Shown: positions 37,038-50,204 of the stretch, piece after piece | Numbering within the stretch: the first letter of the stretch is position 1 | How the letters are laid out: every line of letters starts with the position of its first letter | NCBI GenBank assembly: GCA_024803745.1 | Contig: JANJXV010000014.1 | Location: forward strand, 3,395,001 to 3,459,000 | Length of the DNA: 64,000 nucleotides | Direction: 5' to 3' | Source: Megascapheus bottae | Taxonomy: Eukaryota > Chordata > Mammalia > Rodentia > Geomyidae | Made by a program: the position numbers and the translations under genes | The notes under the pieces: model-generated | What the model was told of the DNA's origin: nothing | The model's input: the letters and a program-made list of their open reading frames with translations, nothing else | Databases searched by the model: none

Positions 37038-38989
37038 CCTCAGCCCCATCAACTTTAAGAACCAAGTGCATGAACAGCAGCTAGGGGTGTTATCAAGCAA
37101 AATGGAAGTCAAGAGCAGAACACCACTGTGGCATACTGATCAGTTTCAGCCCAACACAATGAAGAAGAAAGAGATAAAAGAAAAGCTCTCTGTCTTGCAC
37201 ATAAATTGGTAAAAGTGCCCTCTCTAGCAGAAAAGATAGCAATTAATTGCTGGTGATAATACCAAATCCTTATCAGCTTGACATAGCATCAAGGAATCTG
37301 CATAGATTTACTAACTTAGCCATTCCCTTCTCCTTCACTTAGCCTTTCCATCTTTACTTTCATACAACTTCTGTTGCTTTCCTTAATAATCTTTCTTTGG
37401 TCAGTTTAACTAATTAGATCCTGTACAATGAACCCAAAGGTGTGGAGTAGAGGAGATGCCCCCTCTCAAGCACTGCCCCATCATAACATAGGATATCTAT
37501 CTCATCATCATTCAAAATCTTTTTGGCAACCTAAGCAGCTGTACATCCCGCTCAGCAGGTGAATATTTTCCAAATAGGTCCAGATTTTGACACATGGACA
37601 CTAAAGCTTATTTTTTTTATTTCTTTCCTTAACACTAGTGCGTATTGGTTAAATAAATTCCAAACTTACACAATGCCTTTATGTCAAATAAGAAAACAAA
37701 AAACTCTAAAGAGGAAGAGGTGAGAGTATATTAACATGTTATGTTATGGCTCATCTAAATTCTGGAGAAACACAAGTGAAGAAAGATGAAACAAAGCATG
37801 TGCTCCAGTGATTTAAGCAGGGGGCATGAAGTTGATTTTACAAAAGCAATCAAAGACTTCACTAGTCTTTCCTATTGGAAGTATGATTAAGAAACATTCT
37901 ATGGAAGGACAGAGGTCAAATTAACTAAAATTGAGTCAAGGTAATGAGTTTATGGCTTTTTTTGCTATACATTTTGGTGACCATCTCTCAAATTTTATAA
38001 AATGAATTAAATGTTTAATGAAAAATAAAAGTAATCCAAGAAGACTACAAAGTCTTCAATAGCTTCAAACAGGAGAGGTGGAAAAGATACTGACATATAA
38101 AGTGAAATAAATCATATCTTAGTTTAAGTTTTTCACTAGCTATGGCAAATAGAATGACCATGCTCCTATGTCATTAATTTAAAATTTTTTGCTCCCATGT
38201 TGGGAATACATGTGAAGGGTTATTGAGCACCTGGTAAGCAAAACTAGCCAATTTTACAAGAGAAGTCCAGTATTTCTCTGGGGAAAGTAAATACTGTTGT
38301 TCCAGCTTTGGCACAAGTGACTTACTCCCAAGTTTCCATGGTAACCACTGTATAAAGAAGTCATAAAATTAAGAATGGGGTTTCTTCCAGAAGTAAGTTT
38401 CATAGCCCAAGGATGAAAGGTGAATAGTGTTTGAACCAATCTTAAAATGGATTGACACTTTCAGTCTCTTTGTAATAATCATAATGAACTATTTCTCCAC
38501 TGAACTAATGGGAGATGTAGAAATGAGAAGAGACAGTCAATAAAGGATTTAACTCCACAAAAAGGGGGAAACTGAGCATGTTAATGGACTGAAGTTAAAG
38601 CACTGTGAAAGTAATTCACTGACAATGTTTCTTTTGTCCCTACCCTGGAAAGGATATACTTATAGACTCTCTTTTCTATGGTAACAGTTACTTTCCCTAG
38701 GGCAAAGCAGGAAATAGGGAGAGAAAATATTTTTGCAGGCCTGATATGGAGTTAAATACATGAAATTTGGGATAAGTAACTAGGTTTCACCACTTTGGGT
38801 CTTTCTTTGCTCTGTTTGCTCTTTCCTTCCATATTCTAGGAAAGCTTGCTTTTAACAATTTGTGATATGTATCCCTAAAAATGTAAATCGTTGGTGAAAA
38901 ATTGTCATATTAGTATTTATTTGCAATAGGGAATATGCTCATAACCACAGTAATGATATTCCAGAGGTGGCATTTAAGAAACCTGTGTA

Positions 38990-39198
38990 CGGGGCCGGGA
39001 GTTTGGCCTAGTGGTAGAGTGCTTGCCTAGCATGCACGAAGACCCGGGTTTGATTCCTCGGTACCACATACATAGAAAAAAGCTGGAAGTGGTGCTGAGG
39101 CTCAAGTGGTAGAGTACTAAGCCTTGAGAAAGCCCAAGAGCCCAAGGACAGTGCTCAGGCCCTGAGCCCAAGCCCAGGACTGGCAAAAAAAAAAAAAA
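38990..39198 (+). mobile_element. Dimeric tRNA-like SINE (type A), full length
   Basis: A near-consensus copy (ggggccgggagtttggcctagtgg, B box GGTTTGATTCC) with a 10-bp internal repeat 'agcccaagagcccaag'. It is flanked by the duplication 'aaacctgtgta' at about 38979-38989 and 39197-39207. Confidence 0.95.
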
Positions 39199-39451
39199 CC
39201 TGTGTATGGAGGAGAACATTCCAGGCTGACACTAGAGGATCGTGAGTTTCAGGGCAGTCTGGGTTCTATAAAAAGACATAGTCTCTAAAATAGAAAGTAA
39301 AAACCGAACAAACAGAACATCATAAAAATAAATTAATAAAAGAAATACTATGAGGAGAGACTCTGTTCTTTGTGAAGAGTCTGTGAAGTCTGTACCCTAC
39401 CTTCACTTTGAATTCATTTGCTGCTTTACTGTAGTCCAGTACTCCATTACG

Positions 39452-39738
39452 GTTTTTTTTTTCCTTTTTTTTTTGGTGTGTCATGGGGCTTGAACTCGGC
39501 CTGGGCGCTGACCCTGAGCTCTTCAGCTCAAGGCTACCACCCAAGCCCTGAGACTGGGCGTTGTCCATGAGCTCTTCAGCTCTTCGCCCAACCTTTGAGC
39601 CAAGCCCCACTACCCGTTTTCTTGAGGTCAGTTGAATATAAGAGTCTCAGGTCCTTTTGTGCCCGGGCTGGCTTTGAACCTTGATCCTCAGCCTTCTGAG
39701 TAGCTCGGACTACAGGTGTGAGCCACCGCGCCTTGCTC
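39452..39738 (-). mobile_element. Composite 7SL/tRNA-like SINE (type B) with internal duplication
   Basis: Inverted full-length copy in which the 'gcctgggcgctgaccctgagctcttcagctc' segment recurs about 60 bp later as 'gagactgggcgttgtccatgagctcttcagctc'. This makes it longer than the other copies. The target-site duplication 'ctccattac' is present on both sides. Confidence 0.92.
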
Positions 39739-39799
39739 CATTACCCAAATCTATAGATGGTAAAAATAAATATTAAAAATAAATACCATTAAAAATAAA

Positions 39800-39900
39800 T
39801 ATTGAGGATTAGAAGAAGTACTGGTGTTTGAACTCTGGGCCCCATTCTTGCTTGACAGGCACTCTACCTCTAAGCCACAACTCCAATCTTGTTTTGTACT
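39800..39900 (-). mobile_element. ID-like SINE
   Basis: Inverted ID-like unit: 'gtgtttgaactctgggccccattcttgcttgacaggcactctacctctaagccacaactcc'. Confidence 0.7.
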
Positions 39901-39924
39901 GGTTGTTTTGTAATTGGGTTTGCC

Positions 39925-40375
39925 TCCTGTCCTGAAGGTTAGCCAAAACGAAACTGCCACATGGCTTAAGCGAAAAGCAGTTTTATGGAGGGAAAACAAA
40001 CTGCCAGCCAGTCCTACATGAGATGGAGGCATGTGGAGAGAGAAGGAAAAAGAGAAAGAGAGGAGTGGACCCCTGTTGAGCCAGATTGTTTAGGGAAAGG
40101 CAGGAGGCAGGACCATAATGGATAAAGACATGATCCCAGAGCCTGAGGGACCTCTTATTGTCAGAGGGGCAGTTCAGGAAATGACCTCAGCAGATGAGGA
40201 AGTGACCTCAGAGTCTAGGGTGTTTTACTGACTCACAGTCAGCTGATTGATAGCCAGATGATTACTGACTTCCAGGCAGGTAAAGGGAAGGGGTAGAGGC
40301 TACTCTCCCAGGCAGATCTAACACTTCCAGGTATTTACCTGTACTGTGATCTGCCTACTTCAGGCTTTACATTAT
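39925..40375. mobile_element. Possible solo LTR
   Basis: A compact segment of higher GC than its flanks, 'ccaaaacgaaactgccacatgg...gcaaaaagcagttttatgg'-like at its start. It has repeated 'gaagtgacctcag / gaaatgacctcag' motifs near 40175-40215. It looks like an LTR, but terminal repeats and duplication were not confirmed. Confidence 0.3.
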
Positions 40376-42892
40376 AACTGAAATGATAGGCACATTAATT
40401 ACAACTAGTTTTTCCATTGAAGATAACTCCTGTGGACTTTTCTGCCCAGGCTGGCATGCTGATCCTGTTTTTTTTTCTCTATAGAAAAATTTATTTTTTC
40501 TATTCAATATAGGTGCATCCAATTTTTATGAAGAACATACATAGCCATGTTATGTATTTCCTAATATTAACATGAGCGTTTTCTTCCATGGTTCCTCAAT
40601 GAAAAAAAAACTATGAATGCTAATATATTACCATTTCTTGATAAAGATTTTTCATAAAATGTAAAAGTAATATAAATGATATGAGAAAAGAATGCTACTG
40701 ATATACTATAATGATTTTCAAAATATATATACTTTACTATTTAAATAGTGTTATATGACTAGAGAGGTAGGACAAGATAGCAGGTTAGAAGCATCCCCAT
40801 TTTTTTGTCCTATAAAAGAGAAGGTCCGAGTACTATCGGGAGACTATATTTTGAAGAGAGAACAGGGAGGAGCATCAGAAACCAGGAAAGAAGTAGCAGG
40901 GGAAAAGAAAAGCATAGAGAAACAGAAGCAAAGAGAGTAAAGCAGAGAACAGGTGTAAGTGATGGCTCCTGGGAGAAGTGGAGGAAAAGCCAAAACATGA
41001 TCACAAGGTTACAAGACAACCCTGGCAAGTGATTGGAATTTTTAGCTAACAGATAAATCCCATGCCATCCTCAAGCATTAAGCCCATTGTCATACATACA
41101 TATACACACACAGAAATACACCAGGATACTTCAATTAAAAAGTTGATTAAGATATAAAACTATTAATGTCTTACAAGGAAAGCAGTCATCTCTTTCCCTA
41201 GGAGGACTTATTTCCACATCTATTAAATCAGTGCCTAGGACCCTTTATAGTGGGCAGTAAGTCTAAGTAAGCATCTTATTCCATCATCAATTATGAAAAT
41301 GTAGTTCCAAAATCAGCATCATGGTACCTAACATGGAAGGTGTTAAGAAACAAACATTCTCAAGCTCTACAGAGAACTAGAAATTCTGGATGAAGCTCAG
41401 AAAATCTGTGATTTATTTAATCCTCCTGAATCCATGTTAGATAAACCTTAGGTAGCTGTCAAACAACATAACATAAAACAAATATGGTATTCAGGATTTT
41501 TGCTGCATTCCAAAAGTTGCCAAAATATCAGTATTTTGTATTCACCATTTTTCCAAACATGGGCATTATATGCTTATCTTTTTTTGTATTTAGGATCACT
41601 TTCCTTATAGAATAAATACCAACTACCAAATAAAGAGGAAATTTTTAATGCTATTATTTTTACATGAATGAATCTTTTAAAATAACATTTTCATATAATT
41701 TAACAGGACCTTTGACATTATATTGGAATTCATGAAGCTCTGTATTTCTCATGTGACTCCTTTGGAAGATGCCAAAGAAATTTCATCTTCAAATGCTGTT
41801 AGTGTATTATTTCTTCTGCATAATGTTATTGCTAAATGAATAATTAACATTGATTCTTTTGTTACACATTACTTACAAAATTATAGTTCTTTTAAGTGTG
41901 CTGTCAGAGTTAATTTCTAATCATTTTAGAACTTTGTTCTCCCTTTATAAAAAACTTCCAAATAGTACTTAGCAGGCTAAAAAGGGAAAAAAATTCCGCG
42001 GTAGCATGTTCTATTTCACACTTACTCTCATGTGTCATCTCAATAACATGTTGTTTTGAAGGTCAGTAGCTGGCAGGAAAAAAAGAGAAGGAAGAATACA
42101 TAAAATTTTAACTTCCCTGTTTTATTGTAGGAGTAGACAAATGCATACACACTTTGACTACTATATGAATATGTACAAGTCTATTTATGCTTTTAGAACT
42201 TTCTATATCTTAAATTTACAACTGTAAAATCTGATTGTCTATCTTATTATGTTATACATTATCATATTATTGTCTATATTACCATATGATTTGCATTTTA
42301 AATTACCACAGTAAAGGTTCTTAGGCCCAGGAACATGAACATAAAATTTTTATTGGCACTGAAAAAGTTGAATTTCCAAGCATCTTTGTCTATTTTACTT
42401 AGTCTCAGCTAGCCTTATCATTCTAATTATACTCACTGGTTTATTTACTTGTTGATGAATTTAAAAAAAAAAACAAACGTGTTCAACATACCAAAGAATC
42501 AATGTAGACCAGCTTCTTGGTAGAAAACAGTGTCATGGTCATATGTGATCTTGAGTAATGGGAGCTGACCATCAGCTGGGAACTATCCATTGAAGAAAGG
42601 TGCAACTGTTTGACAATCTCAACTTGAATGTTCTTCAGCATAGAGCGTTAAGTCCCTCTAAAAGAGTTAAATAAACTGGAAGCTCTGGAAAATTGAGACT
42701 CACTATTACTTCTTTGGATGATAAAAGATAGATTTCAATCCTCAAAATGAACATGAAGAAACAAACAAGGACATGTAGTTACATATGAGGTAAGTGGGAC
42801 CACAGCAGATCTTTCTCTATTCTACAATTTGTGGAAGGCCAATAGATTGAAGATGTGCTTTTGTCTATAGTGCCTTTATCAACTAACAAGAA

Positions 42893-43138
42893 GCTCAGGC
42901 CTATAATCCTAGCTACTCAGGAGGCTAAGATCTGAGGATTGTGGTTCAAAAGCCAGCCCAGGCACTGAAGAACAAGAGACTATTATCTCCAATTAATCAC
43001 TAGAAAGTGGGAAGTGGGGCTGTGGGCCATTGGTCCGGGCTTAGGATGGTAGCCTTAAGCTGAAGAGCTCAGGAACAATGCTCAGGCCGAGAGTTCAAGC
43101 CCCATGACAACCTCCCAAGCCCCCCCCCCAAAAAAAAG
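42893..43138 (+). mobile_element. Composite 7SL/tRNA-like SINE (type B)
   Basis: 5'-truncated head (caggcctataatcctagctactcaggaggctaagatctgagg), complete tail, then C-rich and A-rich ends. The flanking duplication is 'aagaagctcag' / 'aagaagctgag'. Confidence 0.9.
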
Positions 43139-43565
43139 AAGCTGAGAAATTTAAGAGCAAGAATCCCTATCAGTGGATGGTGGACTAGTGTAATTCCCCA
43201 TCTTCCCTGGTTATTAGTGAGTCCTATTACCACAGCAGACACAAAGAATTTGAGCTTAGCTGAAAGAGTACTTAGCCTTAAGTATCTGGCTTCTGGCTTA
43301 TGTGTGTGGATACAAAGTGGTACTGAGAACACGGATCCCAGATACTTTGAAATATAATTTTCACATCCTCCTACCCACCCTGGAGGAAGGTAACCATCCA
43401 GGGAAGCAATGAAAACACAAGGACCTGGTGGCAGAGTGCTTGGGTTCTTCAGTTTACCTCATGCTAAGTGAATAAGTCTACACTGGGTTTTCTCCTTCAT
43501 ACTCTCTGATACATTTGGAAACTTGCTACCTTGGTGACACAGACTCATGAAGTGATACTTTCTCC

Positions 43566-43802
43566 TTTATTGTTGGTGATGGTCATCGGGCTTGCATTCA
43601 GGGCCTGGGTACTATTCCTGAGCTTTTTCACTCAAAGGCTAGTGCTCTACAACTTTGAGTCCTAGTGCCACCTCTGGTTTTCTATTGGTTAATTAGAGTC
43701 TCACAGACTTTCCTGCCTGAACTGGCCTTGAACCTCCATCCTCAGATCTCAGCCTCTTGAGTAAATAGGATTATAGGCATGAGCTACTGGCATCAGAACA
43801 TG
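43566..43802 (-). mobile_element. Composite 7SL/tRNA-like SINE (type B)
   Basis: Inverted copy: 'catcgggcttgcattcagggcctgggtac', 'ttggttaattagagtctcacagac', 'cagatctcagcctcttgagtaaataggattataggcatgagc'. Confidence 0.88.
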
Positions 43803-44079
43803 GTAGGCTGTCTTGGCCATAACTAATGTTCCCTGTATCCAGCTGTAGCATCCAATAAACACAGTAGCAAAGCTGCTATAACAAAAATAGCCCAGAATCT
43901 GGTAACTAAACCACTACAGAAGACTTCACCTAATTTACTTTTATCTGTGAAGTGTTAGCAGTTCAGTTCCAGAAGCACGTGAGCAAATGCTTGACTACAG
44001 AGACATAGTCCTAATTTATTGGTGAGAAATAACCCCTCAAATCACCACAGGTAATTAACGCTTCCAACAAATGGCATGG

Positions 44080-44800
44080 CCTTAGACAGCAATGTATAAA
44101 CAAGAGAAATATGAAAAACAGTACACCATGATTTCACTAAACTGCAAATACTCCACATCAAAGGACATTAATAATAATGAAGTATATGAAAATCCAGAAA
44201 AGATCTGAAAAAAATAAAATGAGCATGAATAAATGCCTGACAGAATTCCAAGAAAACACACATTAACAGCTAAATGAACTAAAGAAAACAACAGAGTATG
44301 TTATAAAGAAATTAAAGTAATAGAAAATCTGAAAAAATCAACTTAAAATTCAGAAAATGAAAAGCCTAACAAGTGAAAAAAATCTCTGTTGAAAATGGAT
44401 TGGATCAAACTGAAAATAGAAGATAAGTCAAATGTATGAGAATATTCAAATAAAGATAAAGGAAAAAAGTAAAGAACAAACAGAGGAAATGTGAAAGAAG
44501 ATGGAAAGAGCAAACTTACCAAATCATGTCAAAGAAAACAGAGAAATACAAGATATCACTATGGAAAACATAAAAAGTAATTGTAGAAAATTCCCCAGAT
44601 CTTAAGAAAGAGGTGATCATTCTAGTACAAGTGACTTTTAAGACTCCAAACACAAGACAAGAAAGGAAATTGTCTAAGATGTAGTATAAATAAACATTAA
44701 ATTACAAAAGCAAAGAAAGAATGATGAAAGATGCAAGAGAGAAGCTTTTAAGTAGTTTTTCTGTTGTTGGATTCCTCCTTATTATGCATCTTTGACATAA
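44080..44800 (+). mobile_element. Probable L1 5' UTR/ORF1 fragment
   Basis: A-rich, purine-biased sequence with L1 ORF1-like wording ('caagagaaatatgaaaaacag', 'gaaataaagtaatagaaaatctg', 'ggaaatgtgaaagaagatggaaagagc') but no open frame on this strand. Confidence 0.45.
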
Positions 44801-44918
44801 TTGCTAAAAAACAAAACAAAAAACCCCCAAACTGAGGGTCCTAATCTGTAAGAGGCCTCGAACAAGATTAACTGGTGAATGTACATGTATGGGTTTTACT
44901 GTAGGTGGTCATATATTA

Positions 44919-45120
44919 CTATTATTATTATTATTATTATTATTATTTTGCCAGTCCTGTGGCTTGAACTCAGGGCCTGAGCACTGTCCTTGGGCTTTTT
45001 CAAGGCTAAAGCTCTACTAGTTGAGCCACAGCACCACTTCCGGCTTTTTTCTATGTATGTGGTACCAAGGAATCAAACCCAAGTCTTAGTGCATGCTAGG
45101 CAAGCACTCTACCACTAGGT
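44919..45120 (-). mobile_element. Dimeric tRNA-like SINE (type A) with (TTA)n tail
   Basis: Inverted copy at about 44950-45118 whose A tail has become about ten TTA units (44919-44949). Confidence 0.9.
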
Positions 45121-45185
45121 TTTGATTAACTATTGTTATCCATTGAATTCTATAGGAGGGTTTTCTTTCATTAAAAGATTTCTAA

Positions 45186-45380
45186 GCCTGTGCAGGAGCT
45201 TACACCTGTAATCCTAGCTATTTAAGAAGCTGAGATATGAGCCCCCACACAAGAGGACCTGGAACTCTTACTTCCAATTAACCTCTAGAAAACCTCTAGG
45301 GTAGGGTGGTAGCCTTGAGCTGAAGAGCTCAGGGACAGCTCCCAGGCTGAGTTTTACCCGCCCCCCACACCCAAAAAAAG
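45186..45380 (+). mobile_element. Composite 7SL/tRNA-like SINE (type B), internally deleted
   Basis: Head and tail are both present, but the middle is shortened. It is flanked by the duplication 'aagatttcta'. Confidence 0.85.
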
Positions 45381-48020
45381 ATTTCTAAAAATAGTACCAT
45401 TGCTGTATGAAAGGTTAGTGTTTTGGAGTTTTAAGGTTCAGATTTTAATATTTTGGAATTTTAATCTTCTGGATTAGCCCTGTAATTCAGCTGTTAGCCA
45501 TTCGTTTAATGCAATCCTGAAGCTCCATTTCATTAATCTTTTGGTTTATGAAGAGTAATGGTATTCTGGATAGGAAGCAATCTAGGTACAATAAAGCATC
45601 CTTTTCAAGTGGTTTGTTCATCACTTTGATACAATATAATTTAAATCATAATTGAATTCCTAAGCAGGCATTTGACAGCTATGTAGCTCTCAGTCAATCA
45701 TCTCTGTTTCCCATATCTCCTACTCCACTTACTTCTTTGAATACCGTGAAGATCTGATGTTGGGTTAGATAGGTAAGCAGCTATCCAAGATAGCCTGTTT
45801 CTTGGGAAGACAGCTTTATTGGATCACCACTTCATCTGAGTCCAGCAAGTCTTTGAAATTGGCAAACTGAGAGATCCTCTTCAGATTTTCTACATGAACT
45901 ATCACTCAACAGCTCTGATTATTGTTTTAAAATCCTTTATATGTCTCATAACCCTGTTTGCTCCTTTTTAATATCATTTCCCCAAAGATGGCATTTTCGT
46001 GTGAATTGGCACTGAAAATAAAAACCTCTGCGTTAATTTTCTGTATGTCTCATTTATCTCATTCCATATGTCTTTCTTGATGTCCTCACTATTGTTTTCA
46101 TAATTTTATATTAACTCAATTTTCCAGATAAATTTGATATTAAAAATCAAGTATGGTACACCATTGCAGTCATTAGTGGTTGGTAGTTATTCTGTACATT
46201 GTTTTCCTGCTGCAATGACTATGGTATTCTGGGGTATTCAGGACATGTCATTGATACTGGGTTGTATACCTTACAATCCCCAACCTGTCCACTGAGTCGT
46301 GCTACACACAACTCATCACATCTCCCATGTTTCCCACTTTCTCCCTCATCTTCCCCTACCCCAGTGTCCCACTGTCCTTCTTACTGTATTCAAATACTCT
46401 AAGAAACATTAATATTGAAAGAGCTTGTTCTGTTTACTGAAGCTACTATTAATTGGTGTCTTACTTTACATGATAAAGTTTTGTACCAAGAATATATTTG
46501 TTTAATAAATTAGATCTCCTCTGGGGCATGCTTGATATACACTGACACTGGGTTGAGATTATGTGGCTTTCATGTGCCTCCCACATCCTGACCTTTCATC
46601 TTCTCTGTTCATGTCCTCATCTTCCTCAGTGTTCTCTGCTTCTTACCTCTATGGTCACTTTCCCCACCGTTTCACTCTCCCCAATTCTTTTTCAAGAAAT
46701 CTCAACCATTCCAAGCAAATTTGGTAACATCAACATCATTTGTTTTATTATGTCACTAGTATCACTAGTGATAATTGCATTTTGTCTTATATATTCACAT
46801 TTTATCACTGACATTCTTGGGGGATTCTGGAAATGTAATTAATACATAGTTATGTGGGTGATATGTGCTATAAATACAATTCCCATCCCAAACTCACTCC
46901 ACTCACACTCTTCCCATCTTCTTTCCCCAACTTGCTCCTGATTCCCATTTCCTCTCACTCTTCCCACCAACTCACCCACCCCTACTCCAGCACATAAATC
47001 TCAACAATTGCAAGTAGTATTAATATTAAATATGCATTTCATTGTCACTGGACAATGCCGTGCGGCTGGAATATATGAACTGATTTCCTGGAGTATACTG
47101 AGTTTATAATTTGTTCTGTGTTGTGTGATTTGTTCTTTATACATTGCTCTTTATTTCAAGTCCATTCCCATTCAAACTATCCCATCCACTTTCAGCCTTC
47201 CATTTCCCCCTTCTTCCTACCTTCTACTCTTCCCTTCAACTCCTAATTTCTTTCTTTCCCACTCCAATTATGAAATTTCCAGTATTTCAAGAAATACTGA
47301 TATTAAAGATAAGGCTGCTATATTAGGGCACATTGCAATTACTCTTAGTTGATGGCTTTATTTTATGTATTAATGGTTTGCAGTTGGAATGAGCTGATTT
47401 CTTGGAGAATCCTCAGATTAGCATTGATTTTATGATGTATAACTTTCATCCCCATCCCAGACTCACCTTACCCCCTGTCTACTGTCTACTGACATAATTT
47501 CCCCCAATATTGTGATGCCCCACCTTTCTATCTTCCCCACTCCAGGAAAAAAGAGACTTTAAAGAGTTCTTAAGTAATATTTATATTGACACTAAAGTTT
47601 GTTTTGCTGGAATTACTGGTGATTGATGATTTTACTTTTAATTGATGGTTGATATATTAATATTTTACCAGATGGAATGAGCTGATTTATTGAGGCATTC
47701 TGGGTATATGATTGGCACTGGATTGTGTGATTGATGTGTTTGTTATATACCACCCTCTTTTATCTCAAACCTCCTTTCCTGTTCCTCTTACTTCCCTTTT
47801 TCTGTTCACTTTTCTTCCTCACTTTTCCCACTGTATGACCCTCCCCACTGCTGGTAATAAATCTCAAGTTTCAAAGTTGATATGAAAAATAAAATCCAGT
47901 GTATCATTGAAGTTGTTAATGAATAGGTGCTTTTATTGTTATAAGATACTGTATTGCAGATAGAGCTAATTTCCATGGATATTCTGGCTTTTAGCATTAA
48001 GTTGTGTGACTGATGTATTC

Positions 48021-48400
48021 TTTTTTTCCATTTAAAAGGGTTTTTTATTGTTGGGGTGATGTAAAGAGGGGTTACAGTTATATTCGTCAGGTAGTGGGTA
48101 CATTACTTCTTGAACATTGAGACCTTTCCAACTGATGGATTCTTTTTTGCTGGGAGGGGATAGGTGTCATGGGGCTTGAACTCTAGGCCTAGGTGCTGTC
48201 CCTGAGCTCTTCAGCTCAAGGCTATGGTTCTACCCCTACTGTCCTTGGGTTCTCTCAAAGCTAGGGCTCTACCACTTGAGCCACAGCACCACTTCTGGCT
48301 TTTTTCTATGTATGGGGTACCAAAGAATAGAACCTGGGTCTTAGTGCATGCTAGGCAAGCACTTTACCACTAGGCCCAATTCCCAGCCCCCCAACTAATG
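48021..48400 (-). mobile_element. Nested insertions in the tandem array (L1 end, type B, type A)
   Basis: In order: a reversed L1 3' end (ttttttattgttggggtgatg...gtcaggtagtgggtacatt, to about 48125), the first part of an inverted type B SINE (about 48146-48234), and an inverted type A SINE (about 48235-48396). The array sequence 'actgatgtattctt' resumes afterwards. Confidence 0.8.
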
Positions 48401-49649
48401 TATTCTTAATGTTCCACTCCTATCTGTCTTCACATCTCCCATCTACCATGCTCCTTCATTCTTTCTCCTTTTTCTTCTCCACTTTACTGTCTTTCTCCCT
48501 CTCCTGTTAACAAATCTCAACTAGTATTGGTAGTAAAAAAAAATAAAAACTGCCTAGTATTGATAGGTAGTGTGTTACTGGAGTCACTATTAATTGTTTT
48601 ACTATTTATTATAACAAAATGTAACTAGAACATATTAATTGAGTTCATAGGGTATCACATTAATTACCTCATTCTCTCTCACTGCCCAAACTCACCACTC
48701 TCCCCTGTCCCTTCCTCTCCACTCCAATTAACATATCTCAATTATGCCAAGTTATATCGGTATTAAAGTTTATTTCACTGAAATCACTATTAATTGATAG
48801 GTTTATTATTAAGCATGTTAATATTTTACAGATAGAATGAATTAATTGACTTCTTAAGGTATTTTGGGTTTTTCATTGATACTAGGTTGTGTAGTTGGTG
48901 TGTTCTTTATAGTCTACCTTACCCTTTTATCTCAAACCATGCCCTATTCATATTCTTCTCACCCCCACTGCATTGTTCTCCTTTCTATCCTACCACCTTC
49001 TTCTTACTTTCCATACCATTCCTCCTCCCCCATTCCAATTAGTAAATATTGCTCCAAGTAATGTTAGTATTATACTAAGGGTGTTGTTACTGGACTCACT
49101 GCTAATTAATGATTTTATGCTATGTTTGCAGTTGGAATATATTAGTTGATCTCCTGGATTGTTTTCAGCAAATCACTGATACTGGGTTGGGTGATTGATG
49201 TGTTGCATAAAGATCACGTTGATCCTAAACCTACCATATTCCCACCTTCATATCCTCTCTTCTCATCACTCTTCCTTCCCTACCATCCTAATCCCCACCC
49301 ACTTTACCCATTCACTGTCTTCTCCCTCACTCTGCCCATATTCCCACTGTCCCATCCTCCCCACTCCAATTAATAAATTTCATTAAATCCCCAAATATTA
49401 AAGTTTGTAATGTCACTTGAGTTGTTATTCATTGGTACCTTGATTATATGTAAATATTTTGGAAACAATAACTTGGTTCCCTGGGTACTCTGGGCATATA
49501 ATTAACATAGGGTGGAGTGATTGATGCACTCTTTTTAATATCATCCTTATCTTCCCTTCTCCACCTCCCACTCTTTTTTTCTTACTATATTCTCCTCCCT
49601 ACATTGTCCACTCTCTTATTAATAAATCTTAAATTAAAAAAATTATGTC

Positions 49650-49785
49650 ATGGGGGTGGGGGGAAGGAAATGGGGACCAAGACATGAGAAAGAGTATCAA
49701 TGTATGTGAAGTAATGCACTTTCTATCTGGCGAATGTAATGTAACCCTTCTATTAATTACAATAAAAATATATGAAAAAAATTAT
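49650..49785 (+). mobile_element. L1 3' end inserted in the tandem array
   Basis: Terminal L1 module (ggaaatggggaccaagacatgag, gtaatgcactttctatctggc, ttacaataaaaatatatg). The flanking 'aaaaattatgtca' is present on both sides. Confidence 0.85.
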
Positions 49786-49798
49786 GTCACTAGAGTTC

Positions 49799-49996
49799 CT
49801 TTTTTTTTGCTGTCAGTCCTGGGTTTGGGCTCAGGGCCTGAACATTGTCTTTGAGTTTTCTCAAGGCTAGAGCTCTACCACTTGAGCCACAGCACCATTT
49901 CTGGCTTTTTCAATTTATGTGGTAGCAAGGAATTGAACCTGGGTTTTCGTGCATGCTAGACAAGCACTCTACCACTAGGCCAAACTCCCGGCCCCC
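49799..49996 (-). mobile_element. Dimeric tRNA-like SINE (type A), full length
   Basis: Inverted copy with an oligo-T start, inverted B box 'ggaattgaacctggg', and terminal 'ccactaggccaaactcccggcccc'. A short duplication 'agagtt' / 'ggagtc' may flank it. Confidence 0.9.
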
Positions 49997-50204
49997 GGAG
50001 TCACTTTTAACTGGTTACTTCATGGTATCCTTTTGTAGTGGGAAGATATTAATTGACTTCCTGGGGTGTTCTTAATATTATCATTGCCACTGGGAATACA
50101 GTTAGTATATTCTTTAGGCTGGTGATTAGTGTGTTCTTTAAACATCACCCTCACCCCAAACTCACCCTATTCCCATGTTCATACCCTCCCTTCTCATCGT
50201 CATC

